In this document: piece by piece, positions 1 through 8,427 of the stretch
How positions within the stretch are numbered: the first letter of the stretch is position 1
How the letters are laid out: every line of letters starts with the position of its first letter
DNA from: Rhodoblastus sp963703385
GTDB taxonomy: Bacteria > Pseudomonadota > Alphaproteobacteria > Rhizobiales > Beijerinckiaceae
Direction of reading: 5' to 3'
Assembly: GCA_963703385.1 (NCBI GenBank)
Contig: OY969816.1
Coordinates: 1-64,000 of the forward strand
DNA: 64,000 nt
Made by a program: the position numbers and the translations under genes
The notes under the pieces: model-generated
What the model was told of the DNA's origin: nothing
The model's database searches: none
Seen by the model: the letters and a program-made list of their open reading frames with translations, nothing else

Positions 1-10
1 CGGCCTCCGA

Positions 11-956
11 TCAGGTTGTATCGTATCCGCAGGCCGCGAAATAGTTTGTGCATTCGGTGGGTTTGAAGATGTCGGCGCAGGCTTCGAGGGCGCGGATTAG
101 GCCCGCGACAGTTCGCTCGGCGATTTTTCGCAAGTAGGCTTTGAGCTTGGAGAAGGCCTTCTCGATCGGGTTCATGTCGGGGCTGTAGGGCGGCAGATAG
201 CGCAGTTCGGTGTCGAAGGCTCTCATGAGTTCTTCGACCCGCGGCCCTTTATGGGCGGGCAAGTTGTCCATAACGACAATGTTGCCTTTCGAGAGTGTCG
301 GGACGAGACATCGCTCCACCCATTCCTCGAAGAGAGCGGCGTTGATGGGCCGGTCGAAGACCTTCTGCGCCGCAAGCCCGTTCAGACGCAAGCCGGCGAC
401 GAGCGTGACCGTCTTATAATGGCCGTGCGGGATGGCGGCGCGCAACCTTCGTCCCCGCCGGCAACGTCCGCGTTTGCGCGCCAGATTGGTGGAGGCGCCG
501 GTCTCATCAATGAAAACGAGCTTTCTGGGATCGAGATCGGGCTGGCCCGCAAACCATGCGAGGCGGCGCTTTAACACGTCCGGGCGCTGTTGCTCGGCGG
601 CGTGCGCGCTCTTTTTTTAAGTGTGACGCCGTGACGAGCAAGAAGCCACAGCACGGAAGTCGAAGAAACGCTCGCCGAAATTCTTGATCAGCCGCTCCTC
701 GATTTCGAGCAGAGTGATGTCGGGCGTGCGGCGGATCAGGCCCATGAGGTAGGCGTGATGAGCTTCAATGCGCCCCGAGCGACGGTCGCCGCCGCACAGG
801 CCTGGGCGAAACCTCTCCCGTCGTCTCGAACTGCTTGACCCAGCCAACGGCGCTGGCGACGCCGACCTTGAAAAGTTTCGCGGCCGCGTTGCGCGACAAG
901 CCCGTCGATAAAACTGACTCAACAACTCGTGTGCGAAGATCGTCGGAAAGCGCCAT
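11..956 (-). pseudogene. IS630-family transposase, broken by two frameshifts
   Basis: This is the remains of an IS630-type DDE transposase. The N-terminal helix-turn-helix part (MALSDDLRTRVV..., start at 956) is in one frame. A middle part containing GDRRSGRIEAHH is in a second frame from about 790. The catalytic C-terminal half (188 residues ending at 11) is in a third frame, with FIDETGAS, VVMDNLPAHK and PPYSPDMNPIEKAFSK, which carry the D-D-E residues and the usual IS630 signature. One indel lies near 790. A one-base insertion near 675, after GERF, forces the second shift. With two separate indels, programmed recoding is unlikely and the gene is probably dead. The left end of the element is at or beyond the window edge, so its terminal repeats could not be paired. 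Confidence 0.85.
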
Positions 957-1048
957 CCCCGCCGCTCCTTCCGCGGCGAGAAGCATGAATTAGATTTCAG
1001 CCGATTTGGGAATCTCAAAGCGATTCAAATCGTTCGGAGCCCGCTCTA

Positions 1049-2271
1049 GTGCGACTTGCTGAAAGCATTGTTGAGCACGGGCTCAGTCCCATCGAAAAAT
1101 TCATGGTGATGGAAGTCAGTCCGAAGCCTCAGCGGTATGTCGCCCTCGAAGGCAACCGGCGCGTCACCGTTCTAAAATTGCTAGCAAACCCTGCGGTCAT
1201 GACCGGGCTTGACATGCCGGAGGGCATACGGCGCTCGTTAGAGCGGTTGGCTTCGATTTTCGACCGTAGCAAGGTCGAGCCCATTGACGCCTTTGAGGTC
1301 AGCTCACGCGAAGAGGGGCGATACTGGATTGAGCTTCGCCATAATGGAGAAGACGAAGGCCGTGGCGTTGTCGCTTGGAAGCCAATTGTCGCCGCTCGCT
1401 ACCGCGAAAAAGAGCCCGCCATTCAAGCGTTCGACATGGTCATAGAACACGGAGGGTTCGAAGAGGCGGAAGCGGAAGACATTCGAACCGGATTTTCCCT
1501 CACCACTCTTCGCCGATTGCTGGACTAAAAGATGTGAGAGCCGAACTAGGCCTGTCCGTGGAGAACGGCCAATTAAAAACCATCCTCCCCGGACACGAGC
1601 TAATCAAACCTCTGCGCAGAATTGTGCGCGATATCGCCGCCAAAACCGTAGACTCTCGAAAATTCAATAAGACCGAGCGAATGCTTGAATACGTTCGGAG
1701 TTTCCCGAAAGCGGACTCACCAGATTTCAGCAACAAGGTTGCGACTCGTCCCGTCGAGGCGATCCAGAAAACAGAATTTGCCAAAGCGCGGACAAAATCG
1801 GCGGCAAGCAAGAGAGTGGCGTCGGCCGAGCGACGTCACGCAGTCCCTAGAAATTGTCAGCTCAACGTAACGAACAACCGAATTGCCGAAATCTACCGCG
1901 AGCTGCGGATATTGAAGCTTGATGAGGCTCCCAACGCGATCGCCGTGCTGCTTCGTGTTTTCCTTGAACTGTCCGTCGACCACTTTCTAACGCAGAACGG
2001 ACGGTCGCTTAGCTTCCCCGCGCCGGGTGGTCGGGACGTGCTCAAGCCGCTCGACAAAAAGCTGGCCGAGACGGTGGAGATCATGGTAGGGATTGGCGTG
2101 CCGAAAAAGGATTTCGATCCCATTACTCGCAGCCTCAGCGTCGCCAAGAGCCCGATGAACGTCGAACTTCTGCATATGTACGTCCACAATCGTTTTGCAA
2201 CGCCAATTCGGTCGGAACTGAGCGCGGCTTGGGATCATGCGCAGCCGCTTCTTGAGAAAATCTGGCCATGA
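1049..2271 (+). pseudogene. ParB/sulfiredoxin-like domain protein, 5'-truncated and frameshifted
   Basis: Two overlapping frames make one gene. Frame one runs from a GTG at 1049 to a stop at 1528 and holds the ParB-like core (LAESIVEHGLSPIEKF, then YVALEGNRRVTVLKLL, matching the GNRR-type ParB motif). The second frame takes over around 1500-1530 (continuing GLKDVRAELGLSV) and runs to 2271, ending in a helical domain with LHMYVHNR and AWDHAQPLLEKIW. The 1223-nt span is not divisible by three. The frame stays open upstream of 1049 into the IS630 flank, so the real N-terminus was probably lost to that insertion. The stop overlaps the next ATG (ATGA at 2268), so this gene and the methylase were translationally coupled. 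The function is unknown. ParB-like domains beside methylases can be DNA-binding or nuclease modules of defence or phage cassettes, which is inference here. Confidence 0.7.
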
Positions 2272-3191
2272 AAAAATCCGGCCCCGCGCCGCGGCGCCTG
2301 GTGCATTTCACCCCCCTTCGCTATCCCGGCGGGAAGGGGAAGCTCGCGGCCTATTTGAAGGAAATCATTGCGGCCAATAAGCTATTCGACGGCGACTATG
2401 TCGAGCCCTACGCCGGCGGCGCTGCGATCGGGCTAGAGCTTCTGCTTCAAGAATACGTCGCTACGATCCACATTAACGACCTGAGCCAGCCGATCTATTC
2501 ATTCTGGAAAGCGGTTCTGAACGACACGGAAGAGATTTGCCGCCTGATCAAGGATACCGAGCTTTCCGTCGAATTGTGGGACCGCCAAAAGCTCATTTTC
2601 GCAAATCCCAATGATCACAGCTACGTCCAGCTGGGGTTCGCGACGTTCTTCCTCAACCGCACCAATAGGTCCGGGATTTTGAATGGCGGCGTCATCGGCG
2701 GACGAGCGCAGATAGGTCCTTGGAAAATCGACGCGCGCTACAATGCCGACGAACTGGTTTTTCGCATTGAATTGATCGCCAACCTGAAACGGCGCATCAA
2801 ACTCACTCGGAGCGACGCATTGGCCCTTCTTCGGCATGGGCTTCCCCGATGGCCCGAAAAGACGCTCATTTATCTTGACCCTCCTTATTATGAGCGCGGC
2901 CGCGATTTATATTATGATTTTTACCGGGAGGGGGACCACGCGGAGTTGGCGAATTTTATTCGCGCTGAAATGAATTCGCGATCCTGGATCGTTTCATATG
3001 ACAACGTTTCGGAGATTAAGGACCTCTATGCAGGCTTCCGTCGCGTCGTCTATAATGTTGGGTATAGCGCGAGGGGAAGCCGACAAGGCGCCGAGGTAAT
3101 GTTCTTCTCCCCTCAGATGATCGGTAAGCGTACACCCGGCGCCATTCTGGCGGCGCAGGGCGCGTGTTTGGTAATGGTTAGACATGGATAG
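2268..3191 (+). CDS. D12-class (Dam-type) DNA adenine methylase, 3' end replaced by IS66
   Basis: This is an N6-adenine methyltransferase of the D12 (alpha) class. The SAM-binding motif is LRYPGGKGKL at about residues 17-26, VEPYAGGAAIGLELL follows at about 45, and the catalytic DPPY sits in IYLDPPYYERG at about residue 205. It would transfer methyl groups from SAM to adenine in a short recognition site. The ATG at 2268 overlaps the stop of the ParB-like gene. The native reading ends near EVMFFSPQM. From base 3124 the frame reads into the IS66 terminal repeat, so the last ~22 residues are element-derived and the true C-terminus is missing. All conserved motifs remain, so activity is possible. 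Base composition is visibly less GC-rich than in the host genes, suggesting transfer. No restriction enzyme gene is visible next to it. Confidence 0.85.
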   Translation: MKKSGPAPRRLVHFTPLRYPGGKGKLAAYLKEIIAANKLFDGDYVEPYAGGAAIGLELLLQEYVATIHINDLSQPIYSFWKAVLNDTEEICRLIKDTELSVELWDRQKLIFANPNDHSYVQLGFATFFLNRTNRSGILNGGVIGGRAQIGPWKIDARYNADELVFRIELIANLKRRIKLTRSDALALLRHGLPRWPEKTLIYLDPPYYERGRDLYYDFYREGDHAELANFIRAEMNSRSWIVSYDNVSEIKDLYAGFRRVVYNVGYSARGSRQGAEVMFFSPQMIGKRTPGAILAAQGACLVMVRHG

Positions 3192-3199
3192 CAACATCT

Positions 3200-3577
3200 A
3201 TGTCTAGGCCTATGCGCAGAACCAACACGAACCAGTTCATAGAGGTCCGAGCCGAACGGCTCGATGGAGCGCCGGTTGGCGAACGCCGGCGCTGGTCCGA
3301 CGACTTCAAGGATCGAGCGATCGCCGCGTCGCTGGAGCCGGGCACGAACATTTCGGCGCTGGCGCGTTCGCTGGATATCACGCCGTCGCAACTTTTCGCT
3401 TGGCGTCGCGCTGCTGGTCTCCGGGCGGAGAAGATCGAGCGCCAGGCGCCGGCGGAGCCGCGTGCGGCCAAGATGCGGCGCGTGGAGATCGAGATCGGCG
3501 GCGCAGTGGTGCGGGTAAGCGCGGATATTCCGGAAGCCGACCTTCGCCGTCTGCTGCGCGCGGTGCGCGAGGCATGA
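3200..3577 (+). CDS. tnpA: IS66 accessory protein TnpA (Orf1, helix-turn-helix)
   Basis: A 125-residue small accessory protein of IS66 elements. The N-terminal half has an HTH typical of the IS3/IS66 Orf1 type: RRWSDDFKDRAIAASLEPG, then ISALARSLDITPSQLFAWRR. The C-terminal part (VEIEIGGAVVRVSADI, then LRRLLRAVREA) is the conserved IS66 TnpA tail. It is required together with TnpB for efficient transposition in studied IS66 members, and its biochemical role is not well defined. Its stop overlaps the TnpB start (ATGA at 3574-3577), indicating coupled translation. An alternative start is the ATG at 3212. Confidence 0.9.
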   Translation: MSRPMRRTNTNQFIEVRAERLDGAPVGERRRWSDDFKDRAIAASLEPGTNISALARSLDITPSQLFAWRRAAGLRAEKIERQAPAEPRAAKMRRVEIEIGGAVVRVSADIPEADLRRLLRAVREA

Positions 3578-3918
3578 TCCCGCAAGGCGTACGGGTGCTG
3601 TTGCGGGCGGCTGCGGTTGATTTTCGCAAAGGCCCAGAAGGACTTGTTTCTCTGGTTCGGGACGCCGGGGCCGATCCATTCGACGGCTCTCTTTATGTTT
3701 TCCGGGCGAAACGAGCCGATAGAATAAAAATTGTCTGGTGGGACGGGTCGGGTCTTTGTCTTTTCGCGAAGCGTCTCGAACGCTCGCATTTCTGCTGGCC
3801 GTCGGCGGGAAGCCACGAGATTCGTCTGAGTTACGCGCAAGTCATGACGCTGGTCGAAGGGCTGGATTGGAAGCGGGTTCGCGCGGTGGACGTGCGGGCG
3901 CCGCAGAGCGCCGGCTGA
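3574..3918 (+). CDS. tnpB: IS66 accessory protein TnpB (Orf2)
   Basis: A 114-residue member of the IS66 Orf2/TnpB family. Visible family features are the start MIPQGVRVLLRAAAVDFRKG, a central DPFDGSLYVFRAKRADRIKI and WWDGSGLCLFAKRLERSHF, which form the signature of this family. The ATG at 3574 is chosen because it overlaps the TnpA stop and matches the usual family N-terminus. Upstream in-frame codons exist but belong to tnpA in another frame. It acts with TnpA and TnpC in transposition. The length is normal and nothing suggests inactivation. Confidence 0.92.
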   Translation: MIPQGVRVLLRAAAVDFRKGPEGLVSLVRDAGADPFDGSLYVFRAKRADRIKIVWWDGSGLCLFAKRLERSHFCWPSAGSHEIRLSYAQVMTLVEGLDWKRVRAVDVRAPQSAG

Positions 3919-3998
3919 TATGAAAAAGTTGCGCTAGAATCCATTGAACGCCTAGAAAACATTGGGATTTTTGCGGAAAAAACAGTATCATACAAACC

Positions 3999-5639
3999 AT
4001 GATCGAGCGCTTCGGCAAACTTCCTGACGATGTTGATCAACTGAAGGCGCTGGCGCTTGGCGCAATGGCTCGCGCCGATCGTTCAGAGGCTCAAGCAAGC
4101 GCCAACGAGAAGGACGCGGAGGTTTTCCGCTCCCAAACGTTGAGCCTGACGGCGAAGGTCGAGGACCTCACGCAAACGAACGCGGCGGCGAAAGCCGAGA
4201 TCGATCGGCTGACTTCGATCATCAAGACGCTTCGCCGCGATCGCTTCGGCAAACGGTCCGAAAAACTCGGCGCCGACGAAGCCGAGCAACAGAGCTTCGT
4301 GTTCGAGGAAATCGAAACCGGACTCGCGGCGATCGCCACGCGGCTGGCCGCGAAGGCGGAGCCCAAGCCGCGCAAGGCGTCTACCGACAAGCCGCGGTTT
4401 CCCTCGCATCTGGAGCGGGTCGAGGTGATCCTGGAGCCTGAGGTTCCGCCGGAGTTCGAGGGCAAGGAGCGGGTCAGGATCGGCCAGGAGGAAAGCGTCA
4501 GGCTCGACGTCGTGCGGGCGCGCTTCCGGCTGATCGTGACGATCCGGCCAAAATACGCCTACAAGGAGCCCGCCGCGATCTTGCAAGCCCCGGCGCCCGA
4601 ACATATCGTCGAAGCCGGCCTGCCGACGGAAGCGCTGCTCGCGCAAGTCGCGGTGTCCAAATACGCCGACGGCCTGCCGCTTTACCGCCAGGAGGCGATC
4701 TACGGGCGCGACGGCGTCGAACTCAGTCGTTCGCTGATGGCGCAATGGATGGGCTCGGTCGGTTTCCATTTCGAGCCGCTGGCGGCCCACGTGCTCGTGC
4801 GTATCCGCGAGGGCGAGCGAATTTTCGCCGACGAAACGACGCTGCCGACGTTGAACCCGGGCGCCGGAAAGACCAAGACGGCGTGGTTGTGGGCCTATGC
4901 GCGGGATGATCGGCCGTTCGGCGGCGCGGGGCCGCCGATGGTGGCCTATCGTTATGAAGACAGTCGATCCGGCGACTGCGCGGTGCGTCACCTGGGCGAT
5001 TATCGCGGCATCCTGCAATGCGACGGTTACGCGGGATATCGAAAGCTTGCGGGCGCTCCGCATGCCAACGGCCTGCGTTTGGCCGGATGTTGGGCACACC
5101 TGCGCCGCCGGTTCTTCGACCTGCATGCCAACGGCGAATCCATTGTCGCGACGGCGACCGTCGAACAGATGAAGCAATTGTGGGCGGTCGAGGACGAGGT
5201 GCGCGGTCAGCCTCCGCACGCGCGCCTGGCGGCGCGGAGGGCGACGTCGGCCGATATCGTGCAGGTGTTGTTCGATCTCTGGGAGCGCGAACTGCCGCGC
5301 ATCTCCGGCAAATCGAAATTGGCGGAAGCGATCCGCTATGCCCGATCTCAGCGAACGGTCCTCGGGCGTTTCCTTGAGGATGGCCGCGTCGAAATCGACT
5401 CCAACATAGTCGAGCGGGCCATCAGGCCCCAGGCAATTACGAGAAAAAACTCACTTTTCGCCGGTTCCGCCGGCGGAGGGCGGACATGGGCGTCCGTCGC
5501 CACCATGCTTCAGACCTGCAAGATGAACGGCGTCGACCCTAACGCCTGGGCGAAACAGACCCTGGAGCGGATCGCCAACCGATGGCCCAACAAGGACATC
5601 GAGGCACTGATGCCGTGGAATTTCAAGCCCGACGAGTGA
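3999..5639 (+). CDS. tnpC: IS66 transposase TnpC
   Basis: The catalytic DDE transposase of the IS66 element, 546 residues and full length. It has an N-terminal coiled-coil/leucine-rich segment (residues ~10-75), then the RDRFGKRSEK motif, a zinc-finger-like linker, and a central catalytic domain. The first Asp is in IFADETTLP, the second in LQCDGYAGYRK, and the Glu in NIVERAIRPQAITRKN. A tail containing VDPNAWAKQTLERI and PWNF follows, as in most IS66 transposases. The gene ends 22 bp before the right inverted repeat. No frame disruption is seen, so the element may still be active. Confidence 0.95.
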   Translation: MIERFGKLPDDVDQLKALALGAMARADRSEAQASANEKDAEVFRSQTLSLTAKVEDLTQTNAAAKAEIDRLTSIIKTLRRDRFGKRSEKLGADEAEQQSFVFEEIETGLAAIATRLAAKAEPKPRKASTDKPRFPSHLERVEVILEPEVPPEFEGKERVRIGQEESVRLDVVRARFRLIVTIRPKYAYKEPAAILQAPAPEHIVEAGLPTEALLAQVAVSKYADGLPLYRQEAIYGRDGVELSRSLMAQWMGSVGFHFEPLAAHVLVRIREGERIFADETTLPTLNPGAGKTKTAWLWAYARDDRPFGGAGPPMVAYRYEDSRSGDCAVRHLGDYRGILQCDGYAGYRKLAGAPHANGLRLAGCWAHLRRRFFDLHANGESIVATATVEQMKQLWAVEDEVRGQPPHARLAARRATSADIVQVLFDLWERELPRISGKSKLAEAIRYARSQRTVLGRFLEDGRVEIDSNIVERAIRPQAITRKNSLFAGSAGGGRTWASVATMLQTCKMNGVDPNAWAKQTLERIANRWPNKDIEALMPWNFKPDE

Positions 5640-5926
5640 ACGGCGCCGGATGGACGCTTACCTCTGACGGTTGGCTGCATCGCCGTGGAATTGCGCACGC
5701 ATGCCCTGAATGTCCGGAGCCGTCGCGTCATTGAAGGCCCAGGGGCGAAACTCGACGGAACCCGCGCGACCATCGTTACCCGCAACCGAACGACCACGGC
5801 GACGGCGGCTTACGGCATTGTCGCCCACGAATCGCCGGAACTTCTGCGGTTTCGGCTGGAAAAGCCGAGGTCGCATTGTTTGTGTTCGACGGCGGCCAGC
5901 GGAACGAAACGTTCAAATAATGAAAT

Positions 5927-5958
5927 CGGGCCGAGCGATTTGAGAGCCGCTCGGCCCG
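5927..5958 (-). terminator. Rho-independent-type terminator after the psiF-like gene
   Basis: A perfect 11-bp stem, CGGGCCGAGCG (5927-5937) paired with CGCTCGGCCCG (5948-5958), with a 10-nt loop. On the minus strand it is followed by a T-rich tract (GATTTCATTATTT). It lies 18 bp downstream of the minus-strand gene ending at 5977 and would close the long minus-strand cluster. The 265 bp between it and the IS66 end (5662-5926) show no gene I can support. Confidence 0.7.
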
Positions 5959-5976
5959 ACATCATTTCGCGCGGCG

Positions 5977-6222
5977 TCAGGAGCCGGATTCGCACTTTTT
6001 CATGAAGCTGGCTTTCGCCGCGCCCGCCAACGGCTTTCCGTCTTTGCCCATCGCCTTGGTGGCGCAGGCGTCCGTCTTGCACTTCTTGACGAAGCTGGCT
6101 TTCGCCGCACCCGCCAATGGCTTTCCGTCTTTGCCCACCGCCTGGGCTTCGCAGGTGGTTTGCGCGAAGGCGCTTCCCGCCGCGAACAAAAGCACCGTTG
6201 TTGCAATGATGATTCGCTTCAT
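5977..6222 (-). CDS. Secreted PsiF-repeat protein
   Basis: An 81-residue small exported protein. A signal peptide (MKRIIIATTVLLFAAGSAFAQ) is cleaved after ~residue 21. The rest is two near-identical PsiF-type repeats: C-x-A-x-A-x-GKDGKPLAGAAKASF-x-KKC at residues ~24-49 and ~53-78. Each is bracketed by cysteines that could form disulfides in the periplasm. PsiF was named in E. coli as a phosphate-starvation-inducible protein of unknown function, so no role can be assigned. It is the last gene on the strand before a strong terminator, 114 bp after the upstream membrane-protein gene, and may be cotranscribed with it. Confidence 0.85.
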   Translation of the reverse strand: MKRIIIATTVLLFAAGSAFAQTTCEAQAVGKDGKPLAGAAKASFVKKCKTDACATKAMGKDGKPLAGAAKASFMKKCESGS

Positions 6223-6336
6223 ATGCCCGCCCTCCCTCGAGTCGCCATGCCGATCATGGCGCCCTGCCGAAAAGTTTCAATTTACCTCGCGCGCCGGCCA
6301 AGGTGGCTGGAGCGCGGATTTTTTTGACCCCAATTG

Positions 6337-6900
6337 TTACGGCACCGGCATGAAGGGCCCCGCGCCGGGCCAGGAGTTCCCGCCGCCGAAAGGCACGAAT
6401 CTGTTCACCGCGCCCATGGCGGGGCCGACGCTGGCGTCGAGATTGCGCGCCGAATGCTGGATCAGGGCGACGGCTGTGGACATTTGCCGGGTGGTCATGT
6501 CCATCGCCGCCATATGGCCGTTCATGTCCTGGATATTCGCCCGCATGGCGGCCATATCGCCGCGCATGGCGCCGGTATCGGTTTGCATGGCGCCCATGGT
6601 GACGTTGATGATCCGCATCTGCGCCGTCATGATTTCCATTTGAGCGGTCATGCGCTCGGTTTGCTCCGCCATGGTGCGCGCGTCGCTGGTCAACAGATAG
6701 ATCAGGAAAAAGCCGTAGGCCGCCACCACAGTGAAGCCTGCCACGCCGGCGTAAACCAGCAACCGCAGCGAGCGCAGCGCCATCGCCGCCTTTTCGAGAT
6801 AGACGAGATATTCCGGCGGGCGCTCCGGCGGGTGCGGGAAGACCTGTTTGGGATAATCCTTGACGAATTCGACCGCGTTCGGGTCATGTGTCGAAGGCAT
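6337..6900 (-). CDS. Membrane-anchored coiled-coil protein, function unknown
   Basis: I do not recognise this 187-residue protein. It has a proline-rich N-terminal cytoplasmic part (~residues 1-40) and one clear transmembrane helix (LLVYAGVAGFTVVAAYGFFLIYLL, given here only as residues ~47-70). A long methionine-rich heptad-like segment (~75-150) follows, with repeats such as MTAQMEIM, MTAQMRII and MRGDMAAMRANIQDM, predicting a coiled coil. The end is Gly/Pro/Trp-rich (FGGGNSWPGAGPFMP). The C-terminal half is probably periplasmic. It starts 27 bp after the ParA gene stop, in the same operon-like run as the TPR and low-complexity exported proteins, so it may be a scaffold or anchor for that assembly (inference). 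Confidence 0.75.
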   Translation of the reverse strand: MPSTHDPNAVEFVKDYPKQVFPHPPERPPEYLVYLEKAAMALRSLRLLVYAGVAGFTVVAAYGFFLIYLLTSDARTMAEQTERMTAQMEIMTAQMRIINVTMGAMQTDTGAMRGDMAAMRANIQDMNGHMAAMDMTTRQMSTAVALIQHSARNLDASVGPAMGAVNRFVPFGGGNSWPGAGPFMPVP

Positions 6901-6927
6901 GGCGTTCTCCCCTGTCTGGATCGAGGC

Positions 6928-7623
6928 TCAGAGGTGAGCCGCGACCGAGGCGGCGAGGCGTTCGAATTCCTCCGCCGCCTTGTTTTGACCCTTCATCTCG
7001 AAAACGCCAAGCCCTTCACTGAGGCTGCGACAATAGGCGACGCGGCGGCGAAGGACCGAGGGCAGCACGGAGGCGTTTTCGCACATGCCGGCCATCGCCT
7101 TGAGAGCGGCCAAGGTCTCGCGGGTTTCGCGGGATGTTTCGACGGATTCGGCGCGATTGACGAAAAAAATGATGCGGGCTCCGGGCTTGCGGCGCGTGAG
7201 CACCAGAATGAGATAGCGCTGGGTCGCCCAGACGTCCGCCTGGCTCGGCAGAACCGGCACGAGGATGAGATCGGCGCGCGGAATGACCTGCGCCATCCGC
7301 GCAAAATCGGAGGCGCCGAAATCGACCATAATGCGGCGTCCGTCAGCGGAGGGGGGCAGGGCGTCGACTGGCGACGCGACTTGCGGCGTCGCCTCGAGAT
7401 CCTCACGCACCGTGACCAGATCGCTCAATGTCTTTTGCGGATCGAGATCGACCAAGAGGGGCGCATCCCCCGCGACGGCCAGCCAGACCGCCAGATTGAA
7501 CGCGATCGTGCTCTTGCCGCAGCCGCCTTTGAGATTGCCGACGACCACCACCTTGCCAGCGGGGTCGAATTTGTCCTTGGGCTTGGCGCTGCCGCGCGCT
7601 TTCGATTTGCTGGCGATCGCCAC
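6928..7623 (-). CDS. ParA/MinD-family ATPase
   Basis: A 231-residue P-loop ATPase of the ParA/MinD/Soj group. The deviant Walker A motif with its signature lysine is LKGGCGKST at ~residues 30-38. LVDLDPQKTLSDL at ~57-69 is the A' motif and IMVDFGASD at ~97-105 is Walker B-like. Such ATPases position plasmids, chromosomes, carboxysomes, chemoreceptors or other cargo. No parB or chromosome-partition gene accompanies this one, so the cargo is probably the product of the neighbouring cluster rather than DNA (inference). The gene lies 29 bp downstream of the TPR gene and 27 bp upstream of the coiled-coil membrane protein. Confidence 0.88.
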   Translation of the reverse strand: MAIASKSKARGSAKPKDKFDPAGKVVVVGNLKGGCGKSTIAFNLAVWLAVAGDAPLLVDLDPQKTLSDLVTVREDLEATPQVASPVDALPPSADGRRIMVDFGASDFARMAQVIPRADLILVPVLPSQADVWATQRYLILVLTRRKPGARIIFFVNRAESVETSRETRETLAALKAMAGMCENASVLPSVLRRRVAYCRSLSEGLGVFEMKGQNKAAEEFERLAASVAAHL

Positions 7624-7652
7624 GGAACCTCCCGTCCGCCGGATAAGGGCGC

Positions 7653-8351
7653 TTAGCTTTTCTTGTTTGACGCTGCGGCGACGCGACGCTCAAGATCGTC
7701 AGCCATCGCCGGGTCGCCCTCACGCACCGCGCCGACCAGGGCTTTTGCGCCCGCGATATTGCCGGCGTCGAGACTTTTCGTCGCGCATTGGAAATACAAC
7801 TGCGCGGCGTCCCGTTTGCGGCCGGCCGCAAAATAGACATCCCCCAGTTCGCCGCGCGCGCCGATCGCATCCGGGTTTTGCGCAAGATAGGCGCGATAGG
7901 CGTCGATCGCCGCGTTGATGTCCTTGCGCGCATAGGCTTGGCGGGCGCGATTAAGAAGATCCGCGGCGCTGTTGGCGTCGGGCGCCGGCGGTGTCGAAGC
8001 CTGCGGCGCCGCCGGAGCGGGAGCTTGGGACGCATCCGCGGACTGAGCCGCGGGGGCGGTCGCCGCCGGGGATTGGGGCGCGGCGGCGGCCTGAGTCTGG
8101 TTCGTGTCGCCCAGTGGCGGGGCGGCCGATGCGGTCGAAGACTGACCCGAACTGGCGTTTGTGAAGTCCGGCGTCTTTATCAAGGTCTCGGAGGTCCAGT
8201 CGCGCATTTTGTCGAAGCTCAGAGAGCCGACATGCGATGCGCGGTGCATCCACGACCGGAAACGGGGCGATTCCGAAACAGTCCACGCGCCGAGCACGAA
8301 GAAGACAACGGCGTAGAAGATTCGGGTTGCGATCCAGGACAACATGGTCAA
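7653..8351 (-). CDS. TPR-repeat membrane-anchored protein with Ala/Pro linker
   Basis: A 232-residue protein with an N-terminal hydrophobic anchor (~residues 5-25, IATRIFYAVVFFVLGAWT). A short amphipathic region and then a long low-complexity Ala/Gln/Pro linker (~80-135) follow. A C-terminal tetratricopeptide-type domain starts at about 137, with ARQAYARKDINAAIDAYRAYL, DAIGARGELGDVYFAAGRKRDAAQLY and GNIAGAKALVGAVREG. TPR folds bind partner proteins, so a tethered assembly role is likely. It sits between the glycine-rich exported protein gene and the ParA ATPase gene. The exact partner is unknown. Confidence 0.8.
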   Translation of the reverse strand: MTMLSWIATRIFYAVVFFVLGAWTVSESPRFRSWMHRASHVGSLSFDKMRDWTSETLIKTPDFTNASSGQSSTASAAPPLGDTNQTQAAAAPQSPAATAPAAQSADASQAPAPAAPQASTPPAPDANSAADLLNRARQAYARKDINAAIDAYRAYLAQNPDAIGARGELGDVYFAAGRKRDAAQLYFQCATKSLDAGNIAGAKALVGAVREGDPAMADDLERRVAAASNKKS

Positions 8352-8427
8352 GCCTCAAAAAAAAACGAGAAAGTCGCTACTGGCAGTTTGAGCGCCGACG
8401 ACGAGGCCGCCGTCGGCCTTGCCGTCA

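Larger units (their letters stand above)
3124..5661 (+). mobile_element. IS66-family insertion sequence, complete (2538 bp)
   Basis: The element has the classic IS66 organisation tnpA-tnpB-tnpC, all intact. Its terminal inverted repeats start GTAAGCGT: the left end at 3124 (GTAAGCGTACACCCGGCGCC) and the right end at 5661 (reverse complement GTAAGCGTCCATCCGGCGCC) differ at two of 20 positions. IS66 members normally duplicate 8 bp of target. Here the flanks are GATGATCG on the left and CTCTGACG on the right, so no duplication is seen. This suggests a deletion or recombination after insertion. The left end lies inside the 3' part of the D12 methylase gene. Confidence 0.92.

Noticed and set aside
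617..700. Possible programmed frameshift at the A7 run in the IS630 transposase.
   Set aside because: The A-run itself is in frame with the C-terminal half. The shift comes from an inserted base near 675 plus another indel near 790, which fits decay rather than recoding.
5685..6005. A 106-codon frame between IS66 and the PsiF-repeat gene.
   Set aside because: It runs through a strong terminator hairpin and shows no recognisable protein pattern.
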